Source of the DNA: Mangifera indica
Lineage: Eukaryota > Streptophyta > Magnoliopsida > Sapindales > Anacardiaceae
Direction: 5' to 3'
NCBI RefSeq assembly: GCF_011075055.1
Contig: NC_058156.1
Coordinates: 3,162,001 to 3,226,000 of the forward strand
DNA: 64,000 bases
Positions 23,365-35,779 of this stretch are shown in pieces (the stretch's first letter is position 1; every line of letters begins with the position of its first letter). Made by a program: the position numbers and the translations under genes. Below the pieces are notes generated by a model. It was not told the DNA's origin and did no database searches. It saw nothing but the letters and a program-made list of their open reading frames with translations.

Positions 23365-24527
23365 TTCATCAATTTACTGCATGATTTTTTGGGGGATGTT
23401 GAGCCTATCACTTTCATGAGTGATAGGCAAAAAGGGTTAATAAATGCTTTACAAACACAGTGGCCAAGCGCCAAAAGCAGATTCTGTGCAAGGCATGTTT
23501 ATGCCAACTTTCGAAAAAATTTTCTCAGGATACACATGAGGAACCTTTTTTGGGTTGTCTGTGGAGCATCTAATAAGGTTGATTTCCAGCATGCATTAAC
23601 AAAAGTACAGGAGGTTGATCAAACAACACATAAATGGATCATTGAAAATGAACTTGATCAGTGGTCTAGATTTGGATTTGATACACATGCCAAATGTGAT
23701 CATATCACCAACAACATGAGTGAATCCTTCAACAGCTGGCTTGGAGAAGATAGGGAGATGCCAATTTTGAGTTTGTTGGAACTTTATAGGAGGAGAATAA
23801 TGACAAGAATTCATGATAGGCTCAAGGCAGCCAGAGAGTGGGTTACCCCACTGCCACCACTGTTGTTAGCCAAGTTGAATAAGAATATTGAATCTGCTAG
23901 AAATGTGAGGATTCTCTATGCTGGTCTGATGGAGTTCGAAGTCATCGACATGTCTGTTTTACCAAATAGAACATACACACTGGATCTTCAAAAGAGAAGC
24001 TGTGATTATGGCATATGACAGATTTCCAGTATCCTATGTCAGCATGCAGTGTGCTCTATACTGCATATGAATTTTTCTTTATTTGAATTATTTGTTGATG
24101 AGAAACTCAGAATTCTAGCATATGACAACTTATCATGGAATAATTCATCCAGTTCTAGATAAAAGGAATTGGCCAACCTCTGAAAGCAAGTTGCTCCTAC
24201 CCCATAGACATCTAACCTGTGGCAGGCCAAGAAAAGCAAGAAGAAGAGACCCTGATGAAAGACCAAAGAGAAAACAAATGTCCACTGTCAAATACAGTCT
24301 GTGCAAGGCAATTGGTCACAACAAGAGGTCATGTAAAAATAATCTTGCTGCTGCAAATATAAGAAATAAAAGGGTAATTATTATACATCATTTTTCATTA
24401 TTTTATCATTCCCTCTAGTTTATTTTTCCTTAACTAATTCTTCAATTTTTTGTTTTGTTAACAGAGAAAGACAATACCAAGTATGACAACTCACTTGGCA
24501 CGGGCACATGAAGACAATACCAAGTAA
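23365..24527 (+). pseudogene. MULE transposase, 3' part (catalytic core, SWIM, zinc knuckle)
   Basis: This continues the frame from 17990: FINLLHDFLGDVEP then FMSDRQKGL (about 23407-23440), which holds the second catalytic Asp, and RFCARHVYANFRKNF, the C-x2-H signature of the Mu fold. The helical insertion and NNMSESFNSWLGE follow to 24018. There a TGA replaces the Trp of the SWIM zinc finger, which otherwise reads CDYGI-stop-QISSILCQHAV. A frame change near 24100 leads to a basic region and a CCHC-like knuckle (CKAIGHNKRSC, about 24300-24335). A last small exon, 24465-24527, is suggested by a GT at about 24374 and an AG at 24464. Confidence 0.86.
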
Positions 24528-24529
24528 CT

Positions 24530-25560
24530 GCATCAAGCTTATTCTCTGTAGCCTTCATGAAGAGTTCACTGCATTGGTTTTTTTGGCAGAACTCTGATAA
24601 ATGATAAGATAATTAATTTTTTGGTTTACTGCATTGGTTTAATTGGTGTAATTTTTTGGTTTGGCAGAACTCTAATCCAGGTTTAACTAGTGTAATGTTG
24701 TGTAGATTTACTGCATTGGTGCCTGCTTTTTTGGTTTATGCAATAATATGTTAAAATTTAGATTCTGGAATTCAATGGATTCTGTTGATAACTGCACTTG
24801 CATTGGTTTCTAATGATAATTGGTGTTGCATTGGTAATGTTGACATATGGTTTTTGTACTTAAATGTTCCAATTTGGTTTTTTGGCTTGGTTTTTTTGGT
24901 TTCTGAAAGTTTATTGTTTTCCAGCTGACATGTCACAATTTAGTTTTCTGCATTTTCTTTTTGTTTCAGAAGAATTATTGTTTTCCAGCTTATGGTTTCC
25001 TTGGTTTTCTGTATTTTCCTTCAGTTTCAGAAAGTTTATTTGGTTTATTTTGCATTTTATTGTTAAAAGCTGATTAATTGGGTTTCTTTTGCATTTTCTT
25101 TAAGTTTCTCACAGATTAATTTATTTTCTTTGGTTCTGTTATAATTTGGTTTCTTCATTTTCTTGTTTCTGGATTTTGGTTTCTACATTCAGTTTGGAAT
25201 TTGAAATGCAAAAAAGCATCATTCTCTTAACGTGATTGAAATGAAAAATGCACAATTTGGTTTCTTCATTTTCTTGTTTCTGGATTTTAGTTCTGCATTT
25301 TCAGTCTGAAATTTTGGATTTCGATTTCTACATTTTCAGTCTACAATTTGAAATGCAGAAAAGCACCATTCTGGAATTTGAATTACAGAAAAGCATCAGT
25401 CTAAAATCCCATTAAAATGAGCTTATCAATTGAACAAAAGCATCAGTCTGAAATTCCATTATAATGAGCTTATGAATTGAGCAAAAGGTAATTGAAATCT
25501 TGAAGGCATAAAAGCATCAGTCTTTAATGTAAATTGGTTGTTTCTATCCTACGGGGTAAA
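24530..25560. repeat. T-rich subterminal tandem repeats of the MULE
   Basis: No gene. Imperfect repeats dominate: CTGCATTGGTTT units at 24565-24850; TTTCTTCATTTTCTTGTTTC at 25151 and again at 25261; and AAAAGCATCAGTCT units at about 25390, 25437 and 25510. Subterminal repeats are common transposase-binding zones, though that function is not shown here. Confidence 0.6.
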
Positions 25561-25662
25561 TTGGTAATTTCAGTCAATCCCTCAAGTCAATTTTAGGGGC
25601 GAATTTTGTAGATTATCCAAATTGAAGGTATTTTTGTCATTTCATCAAATAAGGGTAAAATA

Positions 25663-25793
25663 GACATTTTACCCTTATGCAAACAGATATCATCTATATT
25701 AACAGCTCATGGGTGGAAAAAGTGGATTTACATCTGTCGTGGATAGCATTTTAAGAACGCATCAAAAGATGAGTGGGAAATAGTCCTTTCCCC
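25663..25793 (-). repeat. right terminal inverted repeat of the MULE
   Basis: The complement matches 14338-14478, including GATGCGTTCTTAAAATGC and CACCCATGAGC. Confidence 0.9.
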
Positions 25794-25803
25794 TAATATA
25801 ATA
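25794..25803. repeat. right target-site duplication of the MULE
   Basis: TAATATAATA, identical to 14328-14337. Confidence 0.85.
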
Positions 25804-26719
25804 ACTTTAATTAGATCTGTATGGACTTAAAATAAATAAAAAGTAATGTTATATGTATAAAATTTATATAAAGAAAAATTTCATAAATTGACATCATAGT
25901 TATTTAATAGTAATGATGTAATAATATTAACGTATGACAAATAAAAAGACATTATTATATCACTATCATATCTGTCTGTATAATTTTTTTATATATATAT
26001 ATATATATTATTGATAAACAAAAGGTCTTTATTAAGATAAATTTTTGTGGTTGGTCTCTCGGAAATTTTTGTGCATATAATTTTTTTTGAAACTTTCAAT
26101 GAAAATGCTCTATGAAAGGTCATGTCAGATCATAGTTGAATAATGCCCAAAAACCAAATTTTAAACAACTCATTTGTTACCAACGGATAAATACAATTTA
26201 AAGTCTTATATAAGATAAATTATGATAACAATCATAAGGATCAGTTAATAAATCTTGATATTTAGTAGGATAAAATAAAATAAATAATAATGAAAAAACA
26301 CAAAATTATTAATGTGGTTTGGTTCGATGATTGAAAAATTAATTGCATTCATAGTATGATATTAACTATTTTAAATTCTAAGAACTCAATTCTAAATAAG
26401 CGCCCTAAAGGGAATAGGTATAATTTGGATCTAAGAAGGTTTAAGATAGAAGGCGACTAATCCAATTCGGGGATTTTGCATTGCATCAAGTATCTTTAGA
26501 GAAATTTTTATTTCTTTCACTTTGGGAAAATCTTGGATCTCTATAAGGATTGTGTGTATGTATTTTTGTATATTACTTCTTACTTCTCTTTTGTAACTTG
26601 TGCCTTTTGCACTTGTCCCTTCGGAGTTGAGACTTATTTTTTTTTTGTGTTAATTATTTATATTTATTTAACAAAGAGGAAAAAGTTACATTCAAATAAT
26701 TGAACATGAGTATTGTTAA
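25804..26719. other. AT-rich intergenic spacer
   Basis: No gene is seen. There is a TA microsatellite near 25990-26010 and homopolymer runs, but no terminal repeats that I can define. Confidence 0.4.
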
Positions 26720-27070
26720 ATCAAATATGATTTTTAAAATCTATTCGTATTCTAATTAAATTAAAATGATATAATTACATTAATCACATGATCTTGATTC
26801 AATAGGAATAGACTACTTTCTCTTGTTGAAATGGGAAGAATAGAAAAAAAAAATTCTCATAGAGATGAATTACCTTGTAGGGTTCCTCTTTCTATCATTG
26901 AATAAAAAGTGGATATACACTCTTGGATGATTGATTAATAGAAGACATGCTTTGTTGATATATTGTAGCTAGTCATTAATCCTAACCCATTAAATGTCAT
27001 TCATGCAAATTTGAATAAAGAGGAGTCCTACTGTATAACAATTATCCTCATTTTATAGAATGTATATAGG
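26720..27070 (+). repeat. diverged direct repeat, copy A
   Basis: About 350 bp matching 27895-28235 in order and orientation. Shared landmarks are AATCTATT at the left, CATGATCTTGATTC-like sequence, AGGGTTCCTC, TAGTCATTAAT followed by AACCCA, and an AATATAAAT/ATAGAATG end. The overall identity looks like 60-65%. Origin unknown; it could be an ancient LTR pair or a duplicated non-autonomous element. Confidence 0.6.
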
Positions 27071-27894
27071 CGACAGAAACCCTTTGTCTTTCTATGTGAG
27101 TAGCTAACCAAATATTGTGATGATAACATTTGTATATTGTATTAATTGCATCACATGCATATGTCATATGTTTATCATGATCACACTTTATGTGCATTGC
27201 TTGGATGATAACACATGTCATATGGTTACACCAGGCTATGAAGATTACTTCCTACTTGACCTAGTTTGCTTATAAAAAACCTAGTGATAGTCACATTCCC
27301 ATCTTAGGTCTTTTGAAAAACTCTTTAATGTTCTTTGCTTTCTATAGTGTTTTACCCATCAAAATCATTTCCTACCACAAAGATAAGGTCAGTTGCTAGG
27401 ATTAGATTTGAGTCTAATTGAGTTTGTATTCAATTTGGCTAATAAATAATCGAGCCCAAACCCAAACTTGAGCTTGTTGAGCCTAGAAAATGGCTGATTA
27501 AGTGAGCTGCTCGATCTCGGCTCGGCTAGGCTTAGAGCTTGGCAAGGTTGAGCTTGTTTGTTCACGGTTGTTTGGAGAATTTCTCACAAAATGGGAGACA
27601 ATGCTGCAAATTCATTGGTATAAAAAACCTTTACCAGGTCTGAAATATCAATTTACAAAATAGAGAATACTTCTTTTTGCCCAATCAACATTACATGATT
27701 GACAATCCAACACTTGAAAGCCATAAAAACATATATTTTTCCCTTCCTTGAAACTAAGATAGAAATGAATTATCAGTTCCAAATTAAATCATTCTAACAT
27801 GCAAATCCAATAACAAATATAATAGTGTGATGTCTGGTTAAATTTGTAAAAAAAAAAATCATACCAAAATCAAATGAAGCAAAGCTTTCTTTTG
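27071..27894. other. spacer between the direct repeats, with GC-richer patch
   Basis: No gene. At 27430-27560, GAGCTTG, TCGAGCC and CTCGGCTCGGC motifs form a low-complexity patch resembling degenerate plant repeats rich in GAGC words. Nothing else is identifiable. Confidence 0.4.
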
Positions 27895-28235
27895 ATTTTT
27901 AAGATTTAAATCTATTTTGATTGAATTAAAACAAAATATTTATATTATCTAAATGATTCTGATTCGGTCGGAACCCTTAACATTTCCTGTTTGACATGTG
28001 AGAGAATAAGAAAAAATCTCATGAGTGTTAAAGAGGTGTACTGCCTTACAGGGTTCCTCCTACTGTTTTCAAATAAGAAGCGGATCTATATCCCTGGACG
28101 TTTGGTATATAGAAGACTGAATATAATCACTTATACCATAGTTAGTCATTAATCATAACCCACTGGATATTGTTCATGGAAATTCAGACAATGTAGAGTT
28201 TCTGCAAATTACCGTAATATAAATAGAATGGCCAA
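27895..28235 (+). repeat. diverged direct repeat, copy B
   Basis: Partner of 26720-27070. Contains ACAGGGTTCCTCC, AAGTAG-like CGGATCTATATCC, and TAGTCATTAATCATAACCCA. Confidence 0.6.
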
Positions 28236-28539
28236 AATCCAAGTTGTATTTTACATCCAGAAAATTAACCAATGCAATTCCGATGAAGCTATAACTACAA
28301 AAACAACACACATAATTCTAGAGCAGCTCTCCTTCCCTCCCCGTGTAATTATTAGCAGAGTTGATGAAAGAATATATCACCCAAAAGCCAATAGAAGAAA
28401 GGGGAACAAAAAGGAAGATTACAAAATAAAATTGCTAATTAGGTTCCCGCCCTCAACCACAAACATGTTTTCAAATTAATGATTTAAGTTCCATCGACTA
28501 ACCATTTAAGTCATGATCAAAACTTTTCCATGCATAATT

Positions 28540-31500
28540 TCAAGCAGTCTTTGGCTTTGCCTTAATACGCTTCACCCTTGAATACAAGAAAACTCCAGCA
28601 AGGGCTATCCCAGTGCCTGCATCAAATTCAGTAAAATTAATTTCAGTATCCCAAAAGGGAAGACTGTCGCATATTAGAATTAAAATGAATCGGGGGGAAA
28701 AAATTAAAAAAAAAACAGCATAACTCAAATAAGACTAGTTTACCAAGAGCATTGACTGGCGAGACAGGAGTTTTGAAGACAATAACTGAGCTAACAATGA
28801 CCACCACCCGCTTCACACAATTGCCAACAGAATGGGTAACAGGGGATACCCTCTGTAATATCATATATGAAACCTGCATGGTTGAATCATATTTTTCAGA
28901 AAATAAGTGATGTATGTGTTAAAATGTAGGCTCAAAAGAAGCCAGAGCTCTCAGCATTCATGAACAAGTCCTGCCATCCCTTAACATCTTTGTCTCTCAT
29001 ACATAAACAGATTCATATGCAAAAGGTTCAATTTTAAAGGATGCTTCAACTTTCATTTAATACGAAGCTATAGTTTAGAAACTTATAAAATATGATACTA
29101 AAGAAATAAAATATTGAAATCCAAGGTATCGTACAAAGCCACACTATTAAAAATTTAAAATATGAGCAACACACACCAACATATATGTAAAACACACATG
29201 GTATCCATTTATAAACCTCTTCAACAACCTATAGTGTATCCAGCAATATCATCCAAATTATATCCAAAGCATTGGTATGTTCAATAAGATCCAGCAAATG
29301 AAATAACCACAAAAAAGCAACAGTTGTTTCTCAACCTTAAATTTAATTAACCCATCTTGAGACAAGCAACCAAATCCCCATAAGAAGGGATTTTTTTCTG
29401 AACTCTTTATCAATTCTTTAAAGCAAAGAGAAATAGTTACCTAATAACTAAACAACATACTTATTACAGAATGTTAAAGTGAAACTTAACATGGAATACA
29501 AGAGATTATGAATTCTGGGAAGGCACATAACCCAAAAAATAAAAAATGATCACCTGCTGATATGCATGGAAACAGAGTGCAGCAAGAAGAGACTTTGTGG
29601 CTATTGCTTTAGCATCCAATCCCTGTCACACAAAATAAGACATGTAGTAAAGGGATACCAACTAGATAAATTACATTTCTAGTTAGAAACAAGAATCTAG
29701 CTATCTACAGCAACTTTTGCTACAAGATGGAAACTTACAGCAGATTGCAGGTATGCAGGGGTAAACTTGACACCTTCCATGAACACAGCCACAGGAGCTA
29801 ACAGAAGGAAAGACATGATTGTTATAAATGAGAAAAGAGTGATGTTGTCCAAGGAATCCTGTGAAACAAAGACCCAATGGTTATGTGATATTCCAGACAA
29901 AAAGGACTATACCAAGACACATTCACACTGGCAATTGGCTACACAAAGTGGTAAAAGAAAAGAAAACAATGCACATTACCTCTTTCTTAACCATGACCTT
30001 TTTGCTAAGAACATTACGAGATTGGTTTGCCAAATTGGAAGCCATTGCACTCAAAAAACCAGCCCTTCTCATGAAAAGAGAAAAAAAAATGTAATATATC
30101 ATTGTTGAATACATTATTTATAATACCAAGGTCAGAAATGGACTCATAGTTATAAAATATACTTATAATGCAATGACATCCTCTATCTTTTTTTGCATCA
30201 ATATTTAAAAACTTAAGGAATTTGTATCATAATTTTTTATCAATTAAAAACTATTGGAATATGTAGTATAATTTCTTACCAGTTAAAAGATGCCTCCGTG
30301 ACTGATGCAAGTGCCACTCCACCAACAATCGGTACAAGAGAAGATACCACCCAGAGTGTAGGCAACTGCATCAGCATGATAACAAGAGCAAGAATCAGCA
30401 GTGAACAATCAGAAATACGAAAATGTGGATTCATTTTCCCATTATATATCCACATGCATTAATACTTATTGATGAATTAAATCCACAACAACAACAAATC
30501 GATTTCACAAGCCAAAAACAATAACGAGCAACTCAAAGTGATACTTATCCTGTTATCCACATCACTTTTTATCTCCATGGATCATATCCAGGTGATTTAA
30601 ATAAATCACAATCAATCAAAATTGGGCTAAAAAGTTAAAAAAAAAAAGCATACCTCCCCAAGAAACATAGCAGAAAGGACAACAGAGAAGAAAGGCTCCG
30701 TTGCTTTAATTGTGTGAGTGAACGAAACAGCCACTTTTCCAAGACTCATGTTGGTAAAAAGGTTGCCCAATGTGTGCACCAATGCAAGTGGCAAAATTGC
30801 TGCAAGCTGCAAAGTGAACAGAGCCCACAATAAGTGTCACTGCCGAAATTTTTTTAAAATATAAACAATGAAGAAAAACAGCAGAAAACAGACCTGGGCA
30901 CGGCTAATTTTTGGCCTTTTATAGAGATTCAAAGTCCACATAAGCAAAACCAAAACAGTCCCAACAGCAAATTGAATCACTGTCAGGGTGACTGGGAACT
31001 TATAGACCTTCAAAACCTGTGAAAATTAAGCATAAGTTAATTGTTCACTTTGAAATTGCAATATGCAAATCGGTATCCTAAATTCTCATAATATTCATAT
31101 TTCGGAAACTCCAAATTATCAAAAGAAAAAATTGAACGAAAAATAAAAAACGAACCTGCTTGTTGTAGATATTGAAGTAGATATTAAATAGGTACCACAA
31201 ACCAAACAGCAAACCAAGCTCCAAGGTCTTCATCAAGCTATTCGACTCTTCCTTACCATCAGCACTCTCGGGGACAGCCGTTGCCTTGACTTCAAAACGA
31301 CTAGCCGTTTCCGGATCGCGAGGGACGACAGAGGTCCATGGCCTGAACATGGAAGCATTGGATGAGGACAAAGACCATGATCGACGTAAAGGTAGCGATG
31401 GAGACGGTGAAACGACATTGTTAGAAAGAGAGAGATCGCGTCGTTTGGATGAGCAGAGTAGTGGCTCGAAGCTAGAGCTCGTCGAAACGCTCTTCCGTGT

Positions 31501-31554
31501 CTTGAGGAGAGAGAGAGACGGCGAGAGGGTGGTGAAGGCGGCAGCGCTCTGCAT
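28540..31554 (-). CDS. PPT1: plastid phosphoenolpyruvate/phosphate translocator
   Basis: Nine exons in reading order: 31554-31156, 31016-30894, 30806-30654, 30365-30280, 30064-29980, 29858-29739, 29622-29554, 28873-28744 and 28616-28540. All join in frame to 413 residues. The protein exchanges phosphoenolpyruvate for phosphate across the inner plastid envelope and so feeds the shikimate pathway and fatty acid synthesis. The first 85 or so residues are Ser/Arg-rich, a chloroplast transit peptide beginning [13 protein letters not shown]. The carrier domain starts at [18 protein letters not shown], and hydrophobic helices follow. Substrate-site residues of the family are visible as the Lys of THTIKATEP and the Lys-Arg pair of [10 protein letters not shown]. 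The end [16 protein letters not shown] matches Arabidopsis PPT1 (CUE1) as I remember it. Glucose-6-phosphate or xylulose-phosphate carriers of the same family fit less well. Confidence 0.95.
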
Positions 31555-32982
31555 TTCGAGATCTGAAAAATCAAAGCGCGAAGGAAACGCCTAGAGAAGT
31601 AAGGGATGGTCTGTGTTGCTGATTTTTGAAAGAATAGAGGCGTTGGAGAGCAGCCCACCCGCAAGGTTGGTGAAACAGTAAAGGCTACTTAGAAACGTAC
31701 TGTAATGAGAAAAAAATTATTGATAAAATAAATCAAGGCGTTGAAAGAATCGGCGATCCTTTTGCTGGATATTCTTTCTAAACGGGACTCACCGGTGCTT
31801 TCGTACTGCTATTGCTTTGTCGTAGAAAAATTTTTTTGGTTTTTTTTTTTCAAATTAATGGATAATAAAATTATTTTTTTTATTTTTTTATTATTAATTT
31901 TTTTTATAAAATTTAATTTTGAATGAAAAAAATATTAAGTAGTTTTTTGAACAAACTTGAGAGAAAAAATGCTATTTTCTCGTTAAAAAAAAAAACAATA
32001 ATAATAATCATCAAGGTTTATTAAGTAGTTAGTGTACATCTGAGGGGCAAAAAAGTCTTTTTGACTTCAGATGGAAGGGGTAAGGTTACCGCATATATTG
32101 ACCATTGAAGGGTGGGAGGAATGGTCAAGTCAAGTGTCTTGTATCGAGATTTGAGACGTGATCAGCTCAGCTAACAAGTGAGGAATTTATTTAATTGAAA
32201 AGGAAAAAGGTTTTAATTGGTGGGCGCAATGATTTCGGAACCGAACGGACGTTAATCCAGCGCAGTGAGAGTGGTGCTCTAATCCAATCAATTGTTAGAT
32301 TATTTAATTAATAATTAAATTAATTAAGTGTTAAAAGTATTATTTAAAATAATTTTATATAATTTTTTATTAAATATATAATTAAAAAATTAACATTAAA
32401 ATAAATTTAATAATTTAAATGTTCAAAATTGATTGATTAATACGGTTTTGGATTGAAGTTTTAATAATAAAGTTTATAAAAAATTTTCATGTTGACTTAA
32501 TCGAATCTTGATTTTTATCAGATTTAATTGTTTGAATTGTCTGATTTAATATGATTAAACTCTAAAAGCAGTTTTCAAATAACTTGAAGCTATTTTCTTT
32601 TTTGAAGATTGATGATTCAACCAATCAAACCAATAGATTTGAGCTGGTTCTTAAAACAGTTGGTAGGTGAGAATGAGAAATTCAGGTGGAATGAGAATAG
32701 AAGATTAGGAAAGTAAGTGGGCTGCGTTTTGAGTTTGACACATTGGTGGGTGGGATTTTGAAAAACCCAAGTCTGAAATTAATTACTATACCTCATTAGA
32801 TCATGTGTAAAGAGTTGAAGGAAATGTGGTTGGCAATGAACATCCTTCATTGTTTTTTTTTTTTTTCATTTAAATCTATTCCATAATCTTTATGCAAAAA
32901 CTCACACATTTAATGGTCATATAAACATTATAATTTAAACAAATTTCTTACCAACTGCCAAGTGCTTAGATACATCCCACTC
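31555..32982. other. intergenic: PPT promoter and RING-gene 3' flank
   Basis: The stretch 31555-31700 is relatively GC-rich and likely holds the PPT 5' UTR and core promoter. From 31830 to 32640 the DNA is strongly AT-rich, with T and A runs and no gene. The 32800-32982 end should contain the RING gene's 3' UTR. No regulatory site can be called with confidence. Confidence 0.4.
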
Positions 32983-35403
32983 TCAACACATGTATACTTG
33001 AACACTTGCAGTCTTCATTGCCTTACAGATTGGGCAAATCTCAATACACCCTTCACAATCTTTACATAAACATAAATGTCTACATGGTAAAAGCAAGACT
33101 GAAACTTCCTGGACCTTACAAGCTCTGCAATTCATCTCCTTCATTGTCGGGCTCGAATTTCCTGAACCATCAACATAAATTTGGTTCATATTAGTGTTAG
33201 AGGCTGCATCATCGACCTCACTATCCCCACAACCTTCTTTACCATGTATGGCACCAAGTGCCATTGCCTGCTTCAGATTGTTCTTCAACACATTAATTAC
33301 AGACTCATTGTACTTTGCTCTGTAGTGCCAGGATTGAACCTCCATGCTAGCTTGCTTTATTCTATCTTCTAGTTCTTTGTTCTTGTTATTGATGTTTTCA
33401 ATTTCAAGTTCCTTTTCATGTAACTTCCTTCCAGCTCCTCTTTCTACGGCAGTGAGAAATGAATATGTCTGTCTCTGCTTTAGTTCTCTTACACCCTTTA
33501 CAATATTCTCTTCCTGCATGAAACACACTGATTAAGACTCTGCAGTAAAAATTAGAGATCAAACGACAGCATCAACTCTATCCAAAAGCACTGTTAATGA
33601 TTACACATCTAGAAGGCTAAGATGGAAGCAAATGTACCCTGTTAGATTCTGACATATTTGACAAATTTTAAACACCTCATTTCCATGCCTTCTCATAAGG
33701 CTGCACTCATTTCATTGGAGAAAATAAGGCAGGTATGATCTCTTTTCATGCTATCTTACCATTGTTAGTACACTACCTTACTCATAGTAGTTGTTCCATT
33801 TGGACACAATATGAGTAGAAAAGACTGTTATCATGTCATGGTTAAATAAAAAGAAAATGATAAAAGTTTTATGGCTACACATCAACATCAGAGAAAGAGA
33901 TTAAGAGAGTGTATTAGAGATTGTCCTTGGCATTTATCTACCCTAAAGAAGGTGGTATTTCCCCTAAATGTTGATGTTTTTAAGATGAAATTTTCCTTCA
34001 AATTAGTAAAGATAAATTATAGTTAGTAAACATATCATATAAGTTCCATTGACACAGATTCTAAGAAGCCTGGAAAAAAATATGAACAACAAAATTATCC
34101 TTCCAAGTGTTCAATATGCACTAGATGTTGGTAGAGTGACAGAAACCTGGCAACTAGTGGTTATAATGAATGGAATCAGATTCTTACCTGAAGTCTAATG
34201 TAGCAATCCAATTCTTCCTTTTGGCGGTCAATCTCAACCTTAAGATTATCTCCAATGGACAATATAGGGATGGGACAAGACACATTTTCACAGGCAGAAG
34301 TAATAGAAGAATTGTGTTCATCTTCCTCGCATGAAAGCCTCAGACCAGTTGAGACAGGGTTTGGATTCAGAACACAACCAGGCTGACCAGATTCATCTTG
34401 GTGAAAGTTATCTTTTAAAGATACACGGCACTTCTGCTGTCTGGGAATAGATTCCATCTCTCTGCTTCTTTTAAACTGCTGGTCCACAGTAATCGTCTGC
34501 TCATTTCCCACATAGTTTAAGGAACCAACTTTACACCCAACTGAAATGGTCACACATTGCAACTTCATTTAAGAACTGTTGAACACTCAGGAGAAGGAAC
34601 AAATATACATTGTAATAAACAAAGTGAAAGCAACACTATTTAAGGCCAGCATTGTAACAATTGCAGCTGACAAACATCACTAAGTGAAGCAAAGAACAAG
34701 CAGAAGAATGTTTCCTCTGTAGTCAGTACATGTTAATTTCCCAATTAATTATATGATAACAGAAGGCACCCAAAATTTCATTTATTCATGAATTCCTGCA
34801 TTTCGTCTGGCTTCTCTATGTCATGTGATCGAGATGCATTGAAAGTGCATTAACAATGCCACAACCATTACTACTATTGCACACCATGATGAATAAAAAG
34901 AAAATAACCAATTAAAGTGGCATCAAATATTAAACTTGTTCAATGTACATAACTCCACACCCATTGCAAGACTTAGGATTCACTATTCTAACCGTTGGAT
35001 TTGATACTCCACTCATATACTCATTTGCACTACCCAAGTTAAGATTCATCAAAGATTTGGGACTAGAAGATGAAAATAGAACTCAATCTTGAAAGTTTAT
35101 ATGTACAAAATGTTAGTCTATGGATTGGATAGCTAAGGAAATCTGGTTAAACAAAAAGAAAACTTCAAACCTGGCTTAGAACTATGAATATCCAATCAAT
35201 AAATTCACTTTTTAGAGGATGCATGATAAGCTTTACACGATTGATGAAAAAGATTATAAAAAGAGGCAATAAATGATAGTGAAAACTGAAAACTCACCAT
35301 CCCCAAATAACTGAAGCTGGGGCAATGCATTAGCAATATACTGGAACCGATTCTCCCCCACAAAAGCAGGAAGCATAGAATTGTTACAATCGCCTCCAAA
35401 CAT
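32983..35403 (-). CDS. BOI-related RING E3 ubiquitin ligase (BRG family)
   Basis: Coding exons in order are 35403-35298, 34540-34188 and 33513-32983, with GT-AG introns and a 329-residue frame. It opens MFGGDCNNSMLPAFVG. The middle has NPNPVSTGLRLS, a signature of this family, then SIGDNLKVEIDRQKEELDCYI. A predicted coiled coil of about 70 residues follows (KQRQTYSFLTAVE to WHYRAKYNESVINVLKNNL). The C-terminal C3HC4 RING reads CRACKVQEVSVLLLPCRHLC...CPICKA. These proteins, including BOI and S-RNase-binding SBP1 relatives, transfer ubiquitin to targets. In Arabidopsis they restrain cell death and gibberellin responses. The target here is unknown. The last residues, TASVQVYMC, are the usual short tail. 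Confidence 0.92.
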
Positions 35404-35761
35404 ATTCCTAACAATACTCAACACAGAAAATAAAAAATTTCATCATCTCACATGATCATTAATCAGTAATCACCCAGAAGTTTTTAAGGGAAAAAATGGA
35501 TCTTTGAGTGATAGAGTACCTGCTATAAATGAGATTGAAAGGTAGAGCGATCTGAAGACGCTAAAGAATCAGAAAAGAAGAAATGGCTAGGCAGAAAGAC
35601 AAAGAAAGACCATTGGTATTAATGAAGCAGAGGGGTCGGTTCTGTTGTAGTTGGGAGGGATGATATTGATGACGGTGTTGAAAAAAGGAAATGGGTTTCG
35701 AGTGGCTAAGAAGAGAAGCCATGATTCCACATGTACCATAACTTCTTCTTCCTGTTGGCAT
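35404..35761 (-). other. 5' UTR exon, intron and upstream ORF of the RING gene
   Basis: A GT donor at 35518-35519 (AGCAG|GTACTC) and an AG acceptor at 35408-35409 lie just upstream of the ATG, predicting a leader intron of about 112 bp that ends 4 nt before the start codon. The leader exon upstream holds an ATG-initiated open frame of 66 codons (35761-35561), MPTGRRSYGTCG..., which stops before the intron. It could act as an upstream ORF. Its position as transcript leader is inferred. Confidence 0.5.
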
Positions 35762-35779
35762 TGGCGTAGTTGTTGATGT

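Larger units (their letters stand above)
14338..25793 (+). mobile_element. Mutator-like element (MULE) carrying a nested copia
   Basis: The termini are inverted repeats: GGGCAAAGGACTATTTCC at the left and its near complement GGAAATAGTCCTTTCCCC at the right. They are flanked by a perfect direct duplication. The interior encodes a MuDR-type transposase in + orientation, interrupted by a copia element at 17996-23359. Without that insertion the MULE is about 6.1 kb. Premature stops in the transposase indicate that it is dead. Confidence 0.93.

Noticed and set aside
31233..31664. 143-codon minus-strand open frame overlapping the PPT first exon
   Set aside because: It is a different frame of the transit-peptide exon; the in-frame exon starting at 31554 joins all eight downstream exons.
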